Notes under the pieces: generated by a model | Told to the model about the DNA's origin: nothing | The model's input: only the letters and a program-made list of their open reading frames with translations | Databases searched by the model: none | DNA from: Cotesia glomerata | Taxonomy: Eukaryota; Arthropoda; Insecta; Hymenoptera; Braconidae | Reading direction: 5' to 3' | Length of the DNA stretch: 64,000 nt | Assembly (NCBI RefSeq): GCF_020080835.1 | Contig: NC_058161.1 | Span: 23,818,837-23,882,836, forward strand | Program-made: the position numbers and the translations under genes | Shown: positions 44,398 to 55,272 of the stretch, piece after piece | How the letters are laid out: each line of letters opens with the position of its first letter | Numbering within the stretch: position 1 is the first letter of the stretch

Positions 44398-44405
44398 TAT
44401 TTATA
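44398..44405 (-). promoter_or_regulatory. TATA box of the secreted peptide gene
   Basis: TATAAATA on the minus strand lies 77 nt upstream of the ATG. CAGT-type initiator sequence lies about 30 nt downstream of it (near 44370). Confidence 0.6.
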
Positions 44406-44529
44406 CCGAAAAATTTAGAAAGTTCAGGGAGTAGGGGTTATAATAATATCTCAACATTCGTTCAAAATTGATGCGTCAGCAATCACAAATTTTCAATTAA
44501 CGCGAGTAGGATTTTGAAAATTTTAGAAA

Positions 44530-45560
44530 ATCAAAAATCGACGCAGAGTGCGACCCAGAGATCGTCAGCCCGAGTAAAATGACTACCCACATTAATATGT
44601 TAAGTTAATAATTAATGGAAAATTAATTGATTAATATTTTATTAATCAATCAATCAAAAAATCGACCTGAGAGGTATCAAGTCGTGCAAGGTATCATTTT
44701 TTAGGAAATTTTCTCAGCTTTTCAAATAGCATACTCAAATTGCTCTAAAAAATTCCTGAGACCCTTAAATCGGTCTTTGTCTGCTTAATACTTAATTATT
44801 TTAAGTTTATCGATAAAAAATTAAAAAAGTCTTAACTATTAAAACCTGGGCGTTAATAATTAGATAAAAGTTAATTATTGAGTTTGTTATTTGTTAGAAT
44901 TATATAAAAAAATAAGTTAAACTTTTTTATGGAAGTCGAAAACTTTGACCCATCGTTTTAGTTCAAAAGTTGGGGTGTAATTAATGTTTCACATAGATTC
45001 GTTCATTACTACACACACATTTATGATTAACTCACACTTACGGGCAAGTTTATGAACCTACAAAACAAAATTCTCGGTGATCATAAATTTTATCCGAACA
45101 ATAAGTAATAAAATAACGATGAAAAATAATATTTATTTTTAAGTAACTGATGATGGCGCGGTTATTATTAATTATGATTGCATCCGCTCAAGATTTCTTA
45201 GAAACTTTCCATCGATTTTCAGCTAAGAAACTTATCTCAGAATTTGATGAAATTAAAAAATCTCATCGAATAATACTCCGTGCATATGAATTCATTACAA
45301 GGCAGAAAGAGCAAGAATTAAATAACTTAGAAATTTTTTAGGGAAATTCGAGTAGGCTCGTTGTAAAAGCTGAAAAAATTTCCTAAAAAATGATACCTCG
45401 CATGACTCGATACCTCTCAGGTCAATTTTTTGATTAATTGATTAATAGAATATTAATCAATTAATTTGCCATTAATGATTGACCTAATATATTAATGTGG
45501 GTAGTCATTTTACTCGGGCTGACGATCTCTAGGTCGCACTCTGCGTCGATTTTCGAATTT
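44530..45560. repeat. Two opposed copies of the ~260 bp repeat with AT-rich DNA between
   Basis: A minus copy (44530-44780) and a plus copy (45345-45560) of the GTGGGTAGTCATTTTACTCG family face away from each other. The sequence between has no convincing gene. A 63-codon frame at 45150-45341 is too weak to call. Confidence 0.6.
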
Positions 45561-45959
45561 TTCAAATTTCGATTGGTCAATTTTTGAAATTGCTGGCCGT
45601 GATTCGTCACTAAATAAACATAATTGATCTCTCTTTGATATTGAAAGAATCAAAAAAACAATCAAATAATATTAACTAGAAAATATTAAACAGGAATTTT
45701 CATTTTTTGCACAATGAGAGCGTTTTATTTGTGTAGATTTATATTTATTGATTGCAATAAAAAAGTAAGTCAGAGTTTTTCTAGCGGACTTGATAAAGAA
45801 TTTACAACTTCTCGTAAGGATTAAAGCTATGAACAGAGTTCTCAATATCAGCTTTACTTATCTGACGACGTAAAAATTGACTTATAATTTCTGTACAAAA
45901 GTTTGAATGTATTTCCTAACAATAGTTTTAATTCTATAAAATTTAATAAATTAAAAAGT

Positions 45960-46060
45960 ATTTTGAAAATTTCGTAAAAATAGAAATCGAAGCAGAGTGC
46001 GACTTAGAGATCGCCATCCCAAGTAAAATGACTACCCACATCAATATATTAAATTGAGAA
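45960..46060 (-). repeat. Partial copy of the ~260 bp repeat
   Basis: Only the GCAGAGTGCGACTTAGAGAT...AAAATGACTACCCACAT end is present. The block 45561-45959 before it holds nothing I recognise. Confidence 0.6.
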
Positions 46061-46189
46061 CCCTAGCGGTTTTCTAAATGCTGAAAAATGTCGCAGTTAT
46101 ACAGTATTAATGTGGTATTTTTTCGGCATTTTTTCGGTTGTTTTGGTCAGTTTTTTCATCGAAACATTACGGATCATATAACATAAAAA

Positions 46190-46320
46190 TGCGAATAATT
46201 TACGCTCAAAATGCAAAATATTTACGCTAAAATTGCGGAATATTTACGCTCAAAATGCGATACATTTACGCTAAAAATTTAGAATATTTTCGCTGAAAAT
46301 GCGGCATACTTATGGTAATA
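46190..46320 (+). repeat. ~20 bp tandem repeats, TTTACGCTCAAAATGCG
   Basis: Six imperfect units of AATATTTACGCTAAAAATGCGG. Related TACGGTA/TTACGCT sequence occurs at 32820-32950, 49200-49470 and 50300-50490, next to the ~260 bp repeat. Confidence 0.6.
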
Positions 46321-46377
46321 AGGTGGTAAAATGACTGTATTAAAACCATATTTAAAAATATAGTGTAAAATTAAATA

Positions 46378-46440
46378 ATGCTCGGACTGGGTTCGAACCC
46401 AGAACCTTCCGAAGTCATGTCGGCTACTCTACTTTTGATT
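46378..46440 (-). repeat. tRNA-like SINE fragment
   Basis: On the minus strand TAGAGTAGCCGACATGACTT, then CTGGGTTCGAACCCAG, a perfect T-arm. It resembles the 30979-31041 sequence and lacks a full cloverleaf. Confidence 0.5.
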
Positions 46441-46844
46441 ATTGATTTGAAAAAGGTTATTTTTTTTTAAATATTCTCATTTTACATGGTTAAGTAATAA
46501 ATACCTTATAAAAACTTAATAATTAATTTTGTTTATAAATATTCAAGTGGTCTTCTTATTGAAGCATCTCTCCTGAAAACTGTTAATTTAAAAATATAAA
46601 GTTTAAATTAAATTATTATTATCAAGTAACGATCTTTTAAATAGATAATGATGGTAAAAAAAATAAAATTTTAATTATAAAAAAACCATCTCACAGTTTT
46701 ATGCCTATAAGGCTGATGAAAGAGGGACATTGAGAGGGAAAAAGGAGAGGAATGGGAAGGTTATTAGGAGATATATACATATATACAGATAAATTATGCA
46801 TTATTGCACACTATAGTATACTAGATTTGAAATCTTTGCAGTTA

Positions 46845-47112
46845 TTGGCGATCACGGAGTTGCTTCCTTCTTTGGTTTTTTAGTCTGGATCTGCGACGTA
46901 GTTCGTCAAGGTGCTTGGCGTCAACTTGCAGCCACCAGTATTTTTCTGCCAGTCTAGAATAGCCGTAGAATATACCTATTTATTGTTGGGTATATTCTCG
47001 ATATCGGTCCAGATTGCCTTTTTGGCACAGTACCGTTGAATATGGTAGATTATAGGTATATTATTCACGTCTTGGATACACCCTTTTCTGTCTAAGTTGG
47101 TAAAAAGCTCAG
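46845..47112 (-). pseudogene. Unidentified coding relic
   Basis: One minus-strand frame (about 47112-46978) reads NLDRKGCIQDVNNIPIIY...CAKKAIWTDIENIPNNK before a stop. The next frame reads FYGYSRLAEKYWWLQVDA...and ends in a basic RRKQLRDRQ tail at 46845. The composition is protein-like and unlike the AT-rich flanks. It is probably the 3' end of a retrotransposon ORF with a frame break. No family was recognised. Confidence 0.35.
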
Positions 47113-47152
47113 GTTCGGCTACTCTACCATTTGAGCTACCCGGTCTATACTA
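47113..47152 (-). repeat. tRNA 5'-half-like sequence
   Basis: The minus strand reads ACCGGGTAGCTCAAATGGTA then GAGTAGCCG, an A-box and D-arm-like stretch. It joins directly to the coding relic, so it is a likely SINE or LINE-associated tRNA head. Confidence 0.45.
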
Positions 47153-47232
47153 AATTTTCTTTTTGCTTATTCTATATACATTGAGCTACACCGTCCATCT
47201 TACGATAAGAATTTTTAAAATTAAATAATATA

Positions 47233-48859
47233 ATTGGGTCATTCCATGTCAAATCGACCAATAGTTGGAATCGACCCCTTTCGATTTGGATGAATTTTGG
47301 TCAGAAGTTTTCTTTTATTATAAAACGAAGTTCTGCCAAAGGAAAAAAAATAAAAAATTTTTTTTCGAAAGATATGCAAATTCAAAATTTCGCGATTTTT
47401 CCAGTTTTTCAATTTTGTTTTTGCAATATCTCGAATGTTATTATAGATACAGGAATGGTCTTTCGTTTGTTTGAAAGGAGACACTTGGGGCTATTGAAAA
47501 AAAAATATTTTGGAAAAAAATTAAAAAAAATGCAAAATTTGTCAAATTTTGAATTTTTGAAAGTCGTCGAAAATGAAGACCGCCATTAAAATTTTGGCTC
47601 AATTTTTTTTGTATGATACCTTGTAATGATCTTAAAAGATCCTGAAATTTTTGGATAGGGGTTTTTTTTTCAAAAATATGAATTTTTTAATCTCAAAAAA
47701 AAATTTTTGAATTTCAAAAAAAAATTTTTTTTTGTTTTTTGCAACTTCTATACAAGTTAAAGTTATGCAGATATATAATATTGTAATTTTGAGTATTTCG
47801 AAATCAAATGCACGACGTGAAAATATTAAATAATAAATTAATTTCAACTTTTATTCATTTTTTAGACATAATCTAAAAGTCAGGCTTTACGCATGATATA
47901 ATTATTTATTTTCTCAACGCATGATATATTTTGTCCGTTTCTTCACTTCAATTACAGTTTTTAACCTCAAATAACTCAAACAGATATTAATTTTCTATAA
48001 AAATTAGAAATGATTTCATGAAAATATCAATTTTTTTCGTTCTTTCGAATACTTATGTACTTACGAATTTCTGCCCATTCATAGTTCTCAATCTTAAATT
48101 ACAAATTATTCCCATGTTAATAAGACGACAAGTGGCATCAACAACTTTAAATGAAGTAAAAAAAGGACAATTAACAAATTCTATCATGCGTTAAGGATGA
48201 CTTATTTTAAGGATGCAAGATTATGTCTAAAAAATAAAAAAAAGTTGAAATTAATTTATTATTTAATATTTTCACGTCGTGCATTTTATTTCTAAATACT
48301 CAAAATTACAATATTATGTATCTGCATAACTTTAACTTGTACAGAAGTTGCAAAAAACAAAAAAAAATTTTTTTCTCAAATTCAAAAATTTTTTTTTGAA
48401 ATTCAAAAATTCATATTTTTGAAAAAAAAAACCCCCATCCAAAAATTTCAAGATCTTTTAAGATCATTACAAGGTATCATACAAAAAAAATTGAGCCAAA
48501 ATTTTAATGGCGGTCTTCATTTTTGACGATTTTCAAAAATTCAAAATTTGACAAATTTGGCATCTTTAAAAATTTTTTTCCAAAATATATTTTTTTAAAT
48601 ATTCTCAAGTGCCCCCTTTTAAACAAACGAAAGACTATTCCTGTATCTATAATAGCATTCGAGATATTGCAAAAACAAAATTGAAAAACTGGAAAAATCG
48701 CGAAATTTTGAATTTGCATATCTTTCGAAAAAATTTTTTTATTTTTTTTCCTTTGGCAGAACTTCGTTTTATGATAAAAGAAAACTTCTGACCAAAATTC
48801 ATCCAAATCGAAAGGGTTCAATTCCAACTATTGGTCGATTTGACATGGAATGACCCAAT
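47233..48859. mobile_element. TA-flanked inverted-repeat element, TIR ATTGGGTCATTCCATGTC
   Basis: Arms of about 620 bp (47233-47860 and 48230-48859) match closely. They begin ATTGGGTCATTCCATGTCAA and include GATTTGGATGAATTTTGGTC. TA lies outside both ends. No transposase frame; small frames on both strands are mirror images of the arms. A truncated copy of one end is at 60353-60470. Confidence 0.8.
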
Positions 48860-50640
48860 TATATATGTGAAACAATATAACTTTTTGACTGTAGAAAATT
48901 TGCAATTTTCTGAGTGAAAAATTAAAGATTGAAATTAAAATTAGAATATATTTACTTAACATATGTATTCCTTCGTATTCATTACCTCTAAATACCTAAT
49001 TAAAAAATAATATTCTACATAGTATTTGTTCAAAAACAGTATTTGTTTTTGCAAAGTTGCGATGAAAAATAAAAAGCAAAATTAGAAATTTTTCATTTTA
49101 TTCATTTCTAACATATAAGTGAATCAAAATAAAACCAAATCTTTAATGATTGTCCATTATATCATAAAATAATCGAAAAAATTATGAAATAATAACGGTA
49201 TTGTTAGCAAAAAATTATGTCTTTATTACTTAAAAATTACTGTATTATTACGGTAATTATTTGGAATTTTCTGGGTAAAATTTGGGCATTAATGCGGTAG
49301 TATATTTTTGGTAACTGTACAGCATAAGTGCAGTATATATACTGGATAATTACAGTATAAAAACTGGCCAAAACAACTATAGTTTAAGCGCATTATTACC
49401 AAATTATAACGATAAAAATACGGCATGAGCATAAATGCCGAAAAATTACGGTATTTTTACGGCATTCTTAAAACCGCGAGGGAATTAATAGGAAATTAAT
49501 TGATTAATATTTTATTAATCGATTAATCAAAAAATTGACCTGAAAGGTATTCCGTCGTGCGAGGTATCATTTTTGAGGAAATTTTCTCAGCTTTTCATCT
49601 AGCCATCTTAAATAGCTTTGGAAAATTTCGGAGACACTGCATCTAGGTTCTAAATTCAGATTTGATGCATTTCTTGATAATCTTGATGTTATCGTAAACA
49701 ATCACTTGAAAATAATTGTTTTTTATTTTTATTGTGCCTGTGACTGGATACAATTATATCTCAAAGTTATAGAATCAGTATTCTTTCATCTTTGACAACG
49801 AACAATTACTAAAATAGAGTAGAATTAACGATTAAAACAAAATAACAGTATAAGTCATCCAATCAGTCATTACTATTAATAGAATTTATATACTACGCAT
49901 TTTCTTTTTATCGATAATTTTTATGCCTATAAAATTATTTTATAGAACGTTAATTGCTTTTGTATTAATACACAGACATCCTTATAAAAGTTTTAGATAA
50001 ACCAACTAATTATCTAAAATTACCATCTCTAGATGGAATAATACGCCATCAATGTTGAAATAAGACAATATAATTCAATTTTTCATAGTTTTGACTTTCG
50101 ACCCCTGAAATAGCATTTTCAAAATTTGAGAAATTCAAAAATCGACGCAGAGTGCGACCTGGGGATCATCGTTTCAAGTAAAATGAATACCCACATTAAT
50201 ATATTTAGTTAATAATTAATAGCAAATTAATTGATTAATATTTTATTGATCAATTAATCAAAAAATTGACAATTGATCTGATCAGATATGACTAGATCTG
50301 TCGATAATTGTATAGTATATTTTTGGTAACTGTACAGCATAAGTACAGTATATATACTGAATAATTACAGTCTAAATACTGGCCAAAACAACTATAGTTA
50401 AACCTCATTATTACTGAATTATAACGGTAAATATACGGCATGAGCATAAATGACGAAAAATTACGGTATTCTTACGGCATTTTCAAAACCGCGAGGGGAG
50501 GTATCGAGTCGTGTGATATATCATTCTTTAGTAAATTTTCTCAGCTTTTCAATGAGCCAACTGAAATCGCTCTAAAAAATTTCTGAGTCCCTAAAATCGG
50601 GATTTTTTTTTATAAATCTAAAATAAAAAACTAGTCTTCG
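48860..50640. repeat. AT-rich stretch with partial copies of the ~260 bp repeat
   Basis: It holds ACGGTA-rich blocks (49200-49470, 50300-50490) and repeat copies near 49480-49630, 50110-50280 and 50500-50600. A ~300 bp segment (49640-49800) is nearly repeated at 60180-60350. The same neighbouring sequence (TTTTATAGAACGTTAATTGC) recurs near 59760. No gene is seen. Confidence 0.55.
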
Positions 50641-50688
50641 TAATTTTTAGACAGAATATTTTTATTTGTGCTTACACACTTGTCTTTA

Positions 50689-51130
50689 TTAATGATTGGT
50701 TAACGATTTATTAATTAACTTATCCTCTTCGTAGTATGTATTGTTGACGGGTATACTTGAACTAGATGTACCCTCTCTCATTTCTACTCTGTAAAAAGGT
50801 GCGTTAGGTAACCGATGATATGTGGCTCCGATCCAGATGCCAACAGTGACCGAGTTATTTCCAATTTCTGGAGATGTCATCAATCATCAGAATTATAATC
50901 TCCGGGCATTGAATTTTTGATGGTACTTTCGTTTGAGTTTCTTTGGATGACGACGGGCAAGCATAAGCTATTAGTCCATTGGAACTGCCTTCAAAAATCC
51001 CTAATGAAGGAACAATAAAAGTAATTAATTAATTATAATAACGATTAATTGGAATTTCATTAGCAACTTACCTGAGGAAGCAATGACGGCCACCAGAAGA
51101 AAAAGGAAGCTTTTGCTAGACAAGATTATG
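50689..51130 (-). pseudogene. Decayed small secreted-protein gene, copy 1
   Basis: Exon 1 (51072 to about 51127) encodes a hydrophobic leader like copy 2, but the ATG is replaced (ATAATC where copy 2 has ATG). A GTAAG donor and a TTAG acceptor bound an intron (51001-51071). Exon 2 begins GIFEGSSNGLIAYACPSSSK. The later conserved part VTVGIWIGATYHRLPNAPFY is in a different frame, implying at least one indel. It is paralogous to the gene at 58576-59001. No family is recognised. Confidence 0.6.
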
Positions 51131-51273
51131 CTTTCACGATTTTACTGCTACTGTAGTAGCCCATATTTTTTTTACTATTTTTTTCCTCTTCGTCGATTCC
51201 TAATCGCTGATTTTTAAAATAAAAATTAAATAAATTTACGATTGGACTACTGCTTATTCTTTTCTTTAATTAA

Positions 51274-52081
51274 GGTAGTTTGGTCGTCGCTATCCGAGGT
51301 TAAATTAATAGATATTTTTTTTTCTTTTTTGCAAGTGATCACTCGAAAAATAACATAAAATATAAAATTATTTCTAATCAGAATTTAATTGAATAAATTC
51401 AATTCATAATTATGGTTAAATAATTATAATAATATAACTATTAAAATATCAACTGACAAGTACTAAGCTGTTATGAAACAGTAACAACTGTTATAGGTTA
51501 TGTAAGGTCGGTACTTTGAACGGTGTTCATTTATTGTTTAAATTTGCAAATATCACTTCAATATGTTAAATTTGCTATAATTTGCGCGAACTTTTAATGT
51601 ATGTTTAATAACAATTTATTTTAATGCAAAAAAACTTTATGATTATATTTAAATTTAAAATTTGCCGCGTACCGAGAAGTCGCCATTTTCCCCCTGATAA
51701 AGATGGTGGAGTAATGTCTCCGACAAACATCAAAAATAGAAACCAATTTATGATAGAAAAAAATTAATTAAATTAAAACTATGTGGTAAATCGTTATCAA
51801 ATTTTGATAGAATATGTATGAAACATTGTTCTATCTATTGGAAAGTTTTTTTTATGGGGTCAAGTTGGCCGATTTTTCATAAATCCTCCATTTCCGGAGT
51901 TATTGAACAAGGACACTCGTAAGAGATCGTGTATTTTTGCAAAACTTTAATTAATTATATCTCTTAAACGGTGTGGTAAAAAAATCTGATTTTTTTTCTA
52001 TAGATGTATTAAATCATAATCTTTCGAATGAATATAAATAAATATAGGGTCAAGTTGAAGTAATTTGGCACCCAAACTACC
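51274..52081. mobile_element. TTAA-flanked MITE, TIR GGTAGTTTGG
   Basis: The ends are GGTAGTTTGG and its inverted copy, each next to TTAA (51270-51273, 52082-52085). The opposite arm of the inverted duplication shows the empty site (TTAATTAAAG at about 58103). It is 808 bp with no transposase frame. The TTAA target suits Kolobok or piggyBac mobilisation. Confidence 0.75.
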
Positions 52082-53009
52082 TTAATACATTATAATTATG
52101 ATATTGATTAATTTATATTAATATTGTGAAAATAAAATCACCGAACAATGTAATTACTATAAAAAAAATGCTCTGCGTAGGTTAAAATCTCCAGAACCAT
52201 TTTTGCGCAAGCGCAAAAATAGTTCCGACCAACTGCGCATGCGCCGGAGTTGTTCCAAGAGTTCCAAGTTAATTAAGCTTGCGCAGTACCTTTTTATGAT
52301 CATAAAAAATAATTTCTAGCCTTACGGGCATTTATTTTACCAATTAAAAGCAATTTGAGAAATTAATCATAAGAACTTTTATAATAACTATTGAGCAAGA
52401 TCACGTCAACTGGACCCCCTATTTTCCACTTGATTATGAAAATTAAGTTCATGTATTTTTTTTATAAGTATATACCAAGATAAAATGATCCCCGAAACGA
52501 TTTTTAAAAATTTCGATTTTAACAATAATTTTTTTTACAATGAAAATTTTAGGTACTTTTAATTAAAAAATGGATTGTAAATCAACTGTTAAAGTTAAAT
52601 TAATGGGACTTCAAGGATTTGTTTTTAAAATGTTTGTATTTTAATAAAATATTAATAACTAAAAATTATTTGTTTATTATCATATTGTTAATTAACTTTT
52701 ATGTTAACAAATGAAAATTTCACTGACTTCTCGGTGAAAAAATGAAGTTTTTTTTTATCGGTTACATGCGTTATTTATTAAAGTTTAAGATTTCAGAAAA
52801 AAATTTCACTGCTCGCGATTTGTTTAAACAATATAAATTTATTTATCACAGCGCACCGAGCGCCACGCGCTGTCAGAATACCGTACCGTCGAACGTCAGA
52901 CTATGTTACAGCTTCGATTAATTATAATTAAAAATAACAATTAAAAATATAATTATCAAACAAATTTTATTATTATTATGATCAATATTATGACTAATAA
53001 AATTAGTAA

Positions 53010-53241
53010 AAGAGGCGCGCAGTAGCCCTATCGGATCCGGCCCTTGCTTACCAAAGCATTGGACCGGGTTCGAATCCGGCGTACACCAATGAATATTTTC
53101 AATATTTAAGTGTATTATTCTGCGCAGCCCAAAAAATAAAACGAGTTCCAATCTCAAAATTTTACCCCCTACCGTAGTCGCTCATGACCTTAGTAGTTTA
53201 TGCGACTTTAAAACAATTAAAAAAAAAAAAAAAAATTAGTA
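53010..53241 (+). repeat. tRNA-derived SINE with target duplication
   Basis: It contains CGCAGTAGCCCTATCGGATC and GACCGGGTTCGAATCCGG (B box). The body ends in a poly(A) run (53218-53234). AAAATTAGTAA lies on both sides. The mirrored arm (about 54005-54035) has one uninterrupted copy of that site, so the boundaries are well supported. Confidence 0.8.
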
Positions 53242-53440
53242 AATTCTCCATTATTAAAGAAAAATAGAAAAAACGAACTATAGTAATAAATATTAAATTT
53301 TGTAGACATTTGTTAACTTTATTTTATTTATTTTTTTTTAAACTTGGTTAATAAAAACTTTTTTATCTTCCGAAACATTATTATATTATTATTAATAATA
53401 TAATAATATATTACTATATTATTACTAGCGGACCAGACAG

Positions 53441-53869
53441 ACGTTTTCCTGTACACACGTCTTAAATTTAAAAATTTCAAGCTTATTGAATGAGCTGTTA
53501 CAGTTTGGACCGTTTTGATGAAAATTATTATTAAAACGTTATTATAATAAAATATTTCAATTAGCACCTGATTGATTTTAACACAATTACACAAAATTTT
53601 TTTGAATTTCGATAATAATTTTTTTTCTCAAATGAATATTCGATACTGTCTGTCAGATCCAATGTAAAACATTCCAAGATCAAGAACAATTTATAAATAA
53701 AAATTTAATTAAATAAACATTTTTCCGTGGACTGAATTGTGAATCTAAACCATTTTCGAATCCACCTAAAGACACACAAAAAGTTTCATTAAAATTGGTC
53801 CAGCCGTTTAGAAAAAGTTCAGTGACAAACACACGCACAGAGAAAATATATATATAAATATATATAAAG
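53441..53869 (-). repeat. Centre of the inverted duplication; RTE-like LINE 3' tail
   Basis: The text AAGTTTCATTAAAATTGGTC, CAGCCGTTTAGAAAAAGTTC and GACAAACACACGCACAGAGA resembles the 3' tails of RTE-type LINEs as I recall them. It ends in a TATATATA run. The rest is AT-rich with no reading frame. Confidence 0.5.
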
Positions 53870-54916
53870 ATTAATAATATAATAATGTGTCGGAAGATAA
53901 AGAAGTTTTTATTAACCAAGTTTAAAAAAAAAAATAAAATAAAGTTAACAAATGTCTACAAAATTTAATATTTATTACTAGTTCGTTTTTTCTATTTTTC
54001 TTTAATAATAGATAATTTACTTATTTTATTAGTCATAATATTGATCATAGTAATAATAAAATTTGTTTGATAATTATATTTTTAATTGTTATTTTTAATT
54101 ATAATTAATCGAAGCTGTAACATAGTCTGACGTTCGACGGCGCGGTATTCTGACAGCGCCTGGCGCTCGGCGCGCTGTGATAAATTAATTTATATTGTTT
54201 AAACAAATCGCGAGCAGTGAAATTTTTTTCTGAAATCTTAAACTTTAATAAATAATGCATGTAACCGATAAAAAGACTTCATTTTTCACCGAGAAGTTAG
54301 TGAAATTTTCATTTGTTAACTTAAAAGTTAATTAACAATATGATAATAAACAAATAATTTTAGTTATTAATATTTTATTAAAATATAAACATTTTAAAAA
54401 CAAATCCTTGAAGTCCCATTAATTTAACTTTAACGGTTGATTTACAATCCATTTTTAATCAAAAGTACCTAAAATTTTCATTGCAAAAAATTATTGTTAA
54501 AATCGAAATTTTTAAAAATCGTTTCGGGGATCATTTTATCTTGGTATGTACTTATAAAAAGATAAATGAACTTAATTTTCATGATCAAGTGGAAAATAGG
54601 GGTTCAGTTGACGTGATCTTGCTCTATTGTAATGCGTGAATTTAATGAGAATATGCGATGCGCATTTAATTGTTTCACCTCAATCATCTTTTTAATCACC
54701 AAGTCGTCATATGATCATTCAACACCCAGCTGGAACCAAAATGATGAGTAGTTCCTTAGCGTCCTTCCAGACGGCGCATTGGCGGGAAAATTCCAATTCA
54801 AAAATCATTAAGAGCTAGTTTAACCATAAATCATTTATTTTCTTTTTACTACAATAATATTAATTAATTAATACTATAATATAATACATTAATAAAAAAT
54901 TGAATCAGACCCGTAA

Positions 54917-55035
54917 GCCCTAGTAGAAATAATCAAGTTTTCACTCGATACTAATCAGCAGCTGGCAAGTAACTGGCAAGTTTAGTCGAACTGGCCAGTT
55001 ACTAGCCAAAAACTAGATTTCATTTCTACTAGGGA
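54917..55035. mobile_element. ~118 bp MITE, TIR CCCTAGTAGAAAT
   Basis: It starts CCCTAGTAGAAATAATC and ends GATTTCATTTCTACTAGGG. The mirrored left arm (about 52318-52330) lacks it, giving a natural empty site at CCGTAAG/GCTAGAAA. Confidence 0.7.
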
Positions 55036-55272
55036 GGCTAAAGTTACATTTCATAATCATAAAAAAATTTTGCGTAAGCTTAATTCATTTGGAACAACTC
55101 CTGCGCATGCGCAGTTAGTCGGAACTATTTCTACGCATGCGCAGAAATGGTTTCGAAGATTTTAACCTGCGCAGGGCATTTTTTTTATAGTAATTACGTT
55201 ATTCAGTGATTTTATTTTCACAATATCAATTAATTTATATTAATTTTCACAATATTAATATAAATTAATTAA

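Larger units (their letters stand above)
50640..53440 (-). repeat. Left arm of a large inverted duplication
   Basis: It matches 53870-59075 in reverse once insertions are removed. Shared landmarks are the small gene copy (50689-51130), the CTCTTCGTCGATTCC block and the GCGCATGCGC repeat (52190-52290). Others are AGCAAGATCACGTCAACTGG (about 52395) and GTCGAACGTCAGACTATG (about 52890). A SINE (53010-53240) and a TTAA MITE (51274-52081) are private to this arm. Confidence 0.8.

Noticed and set aside
45150..45341. 63-codon plus-strand frame with a hydrophobic start
   Set aside because: No splice partner, promoter, relative or motif. It lies between two dispersed repeat copies.
47265..48827. Several small frames such as those at 47290-47589 and 48504-48827
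   Set aside because: They are mirror images from the inverted arms of the TA-flanked element and are AT-driven, without family motifs.
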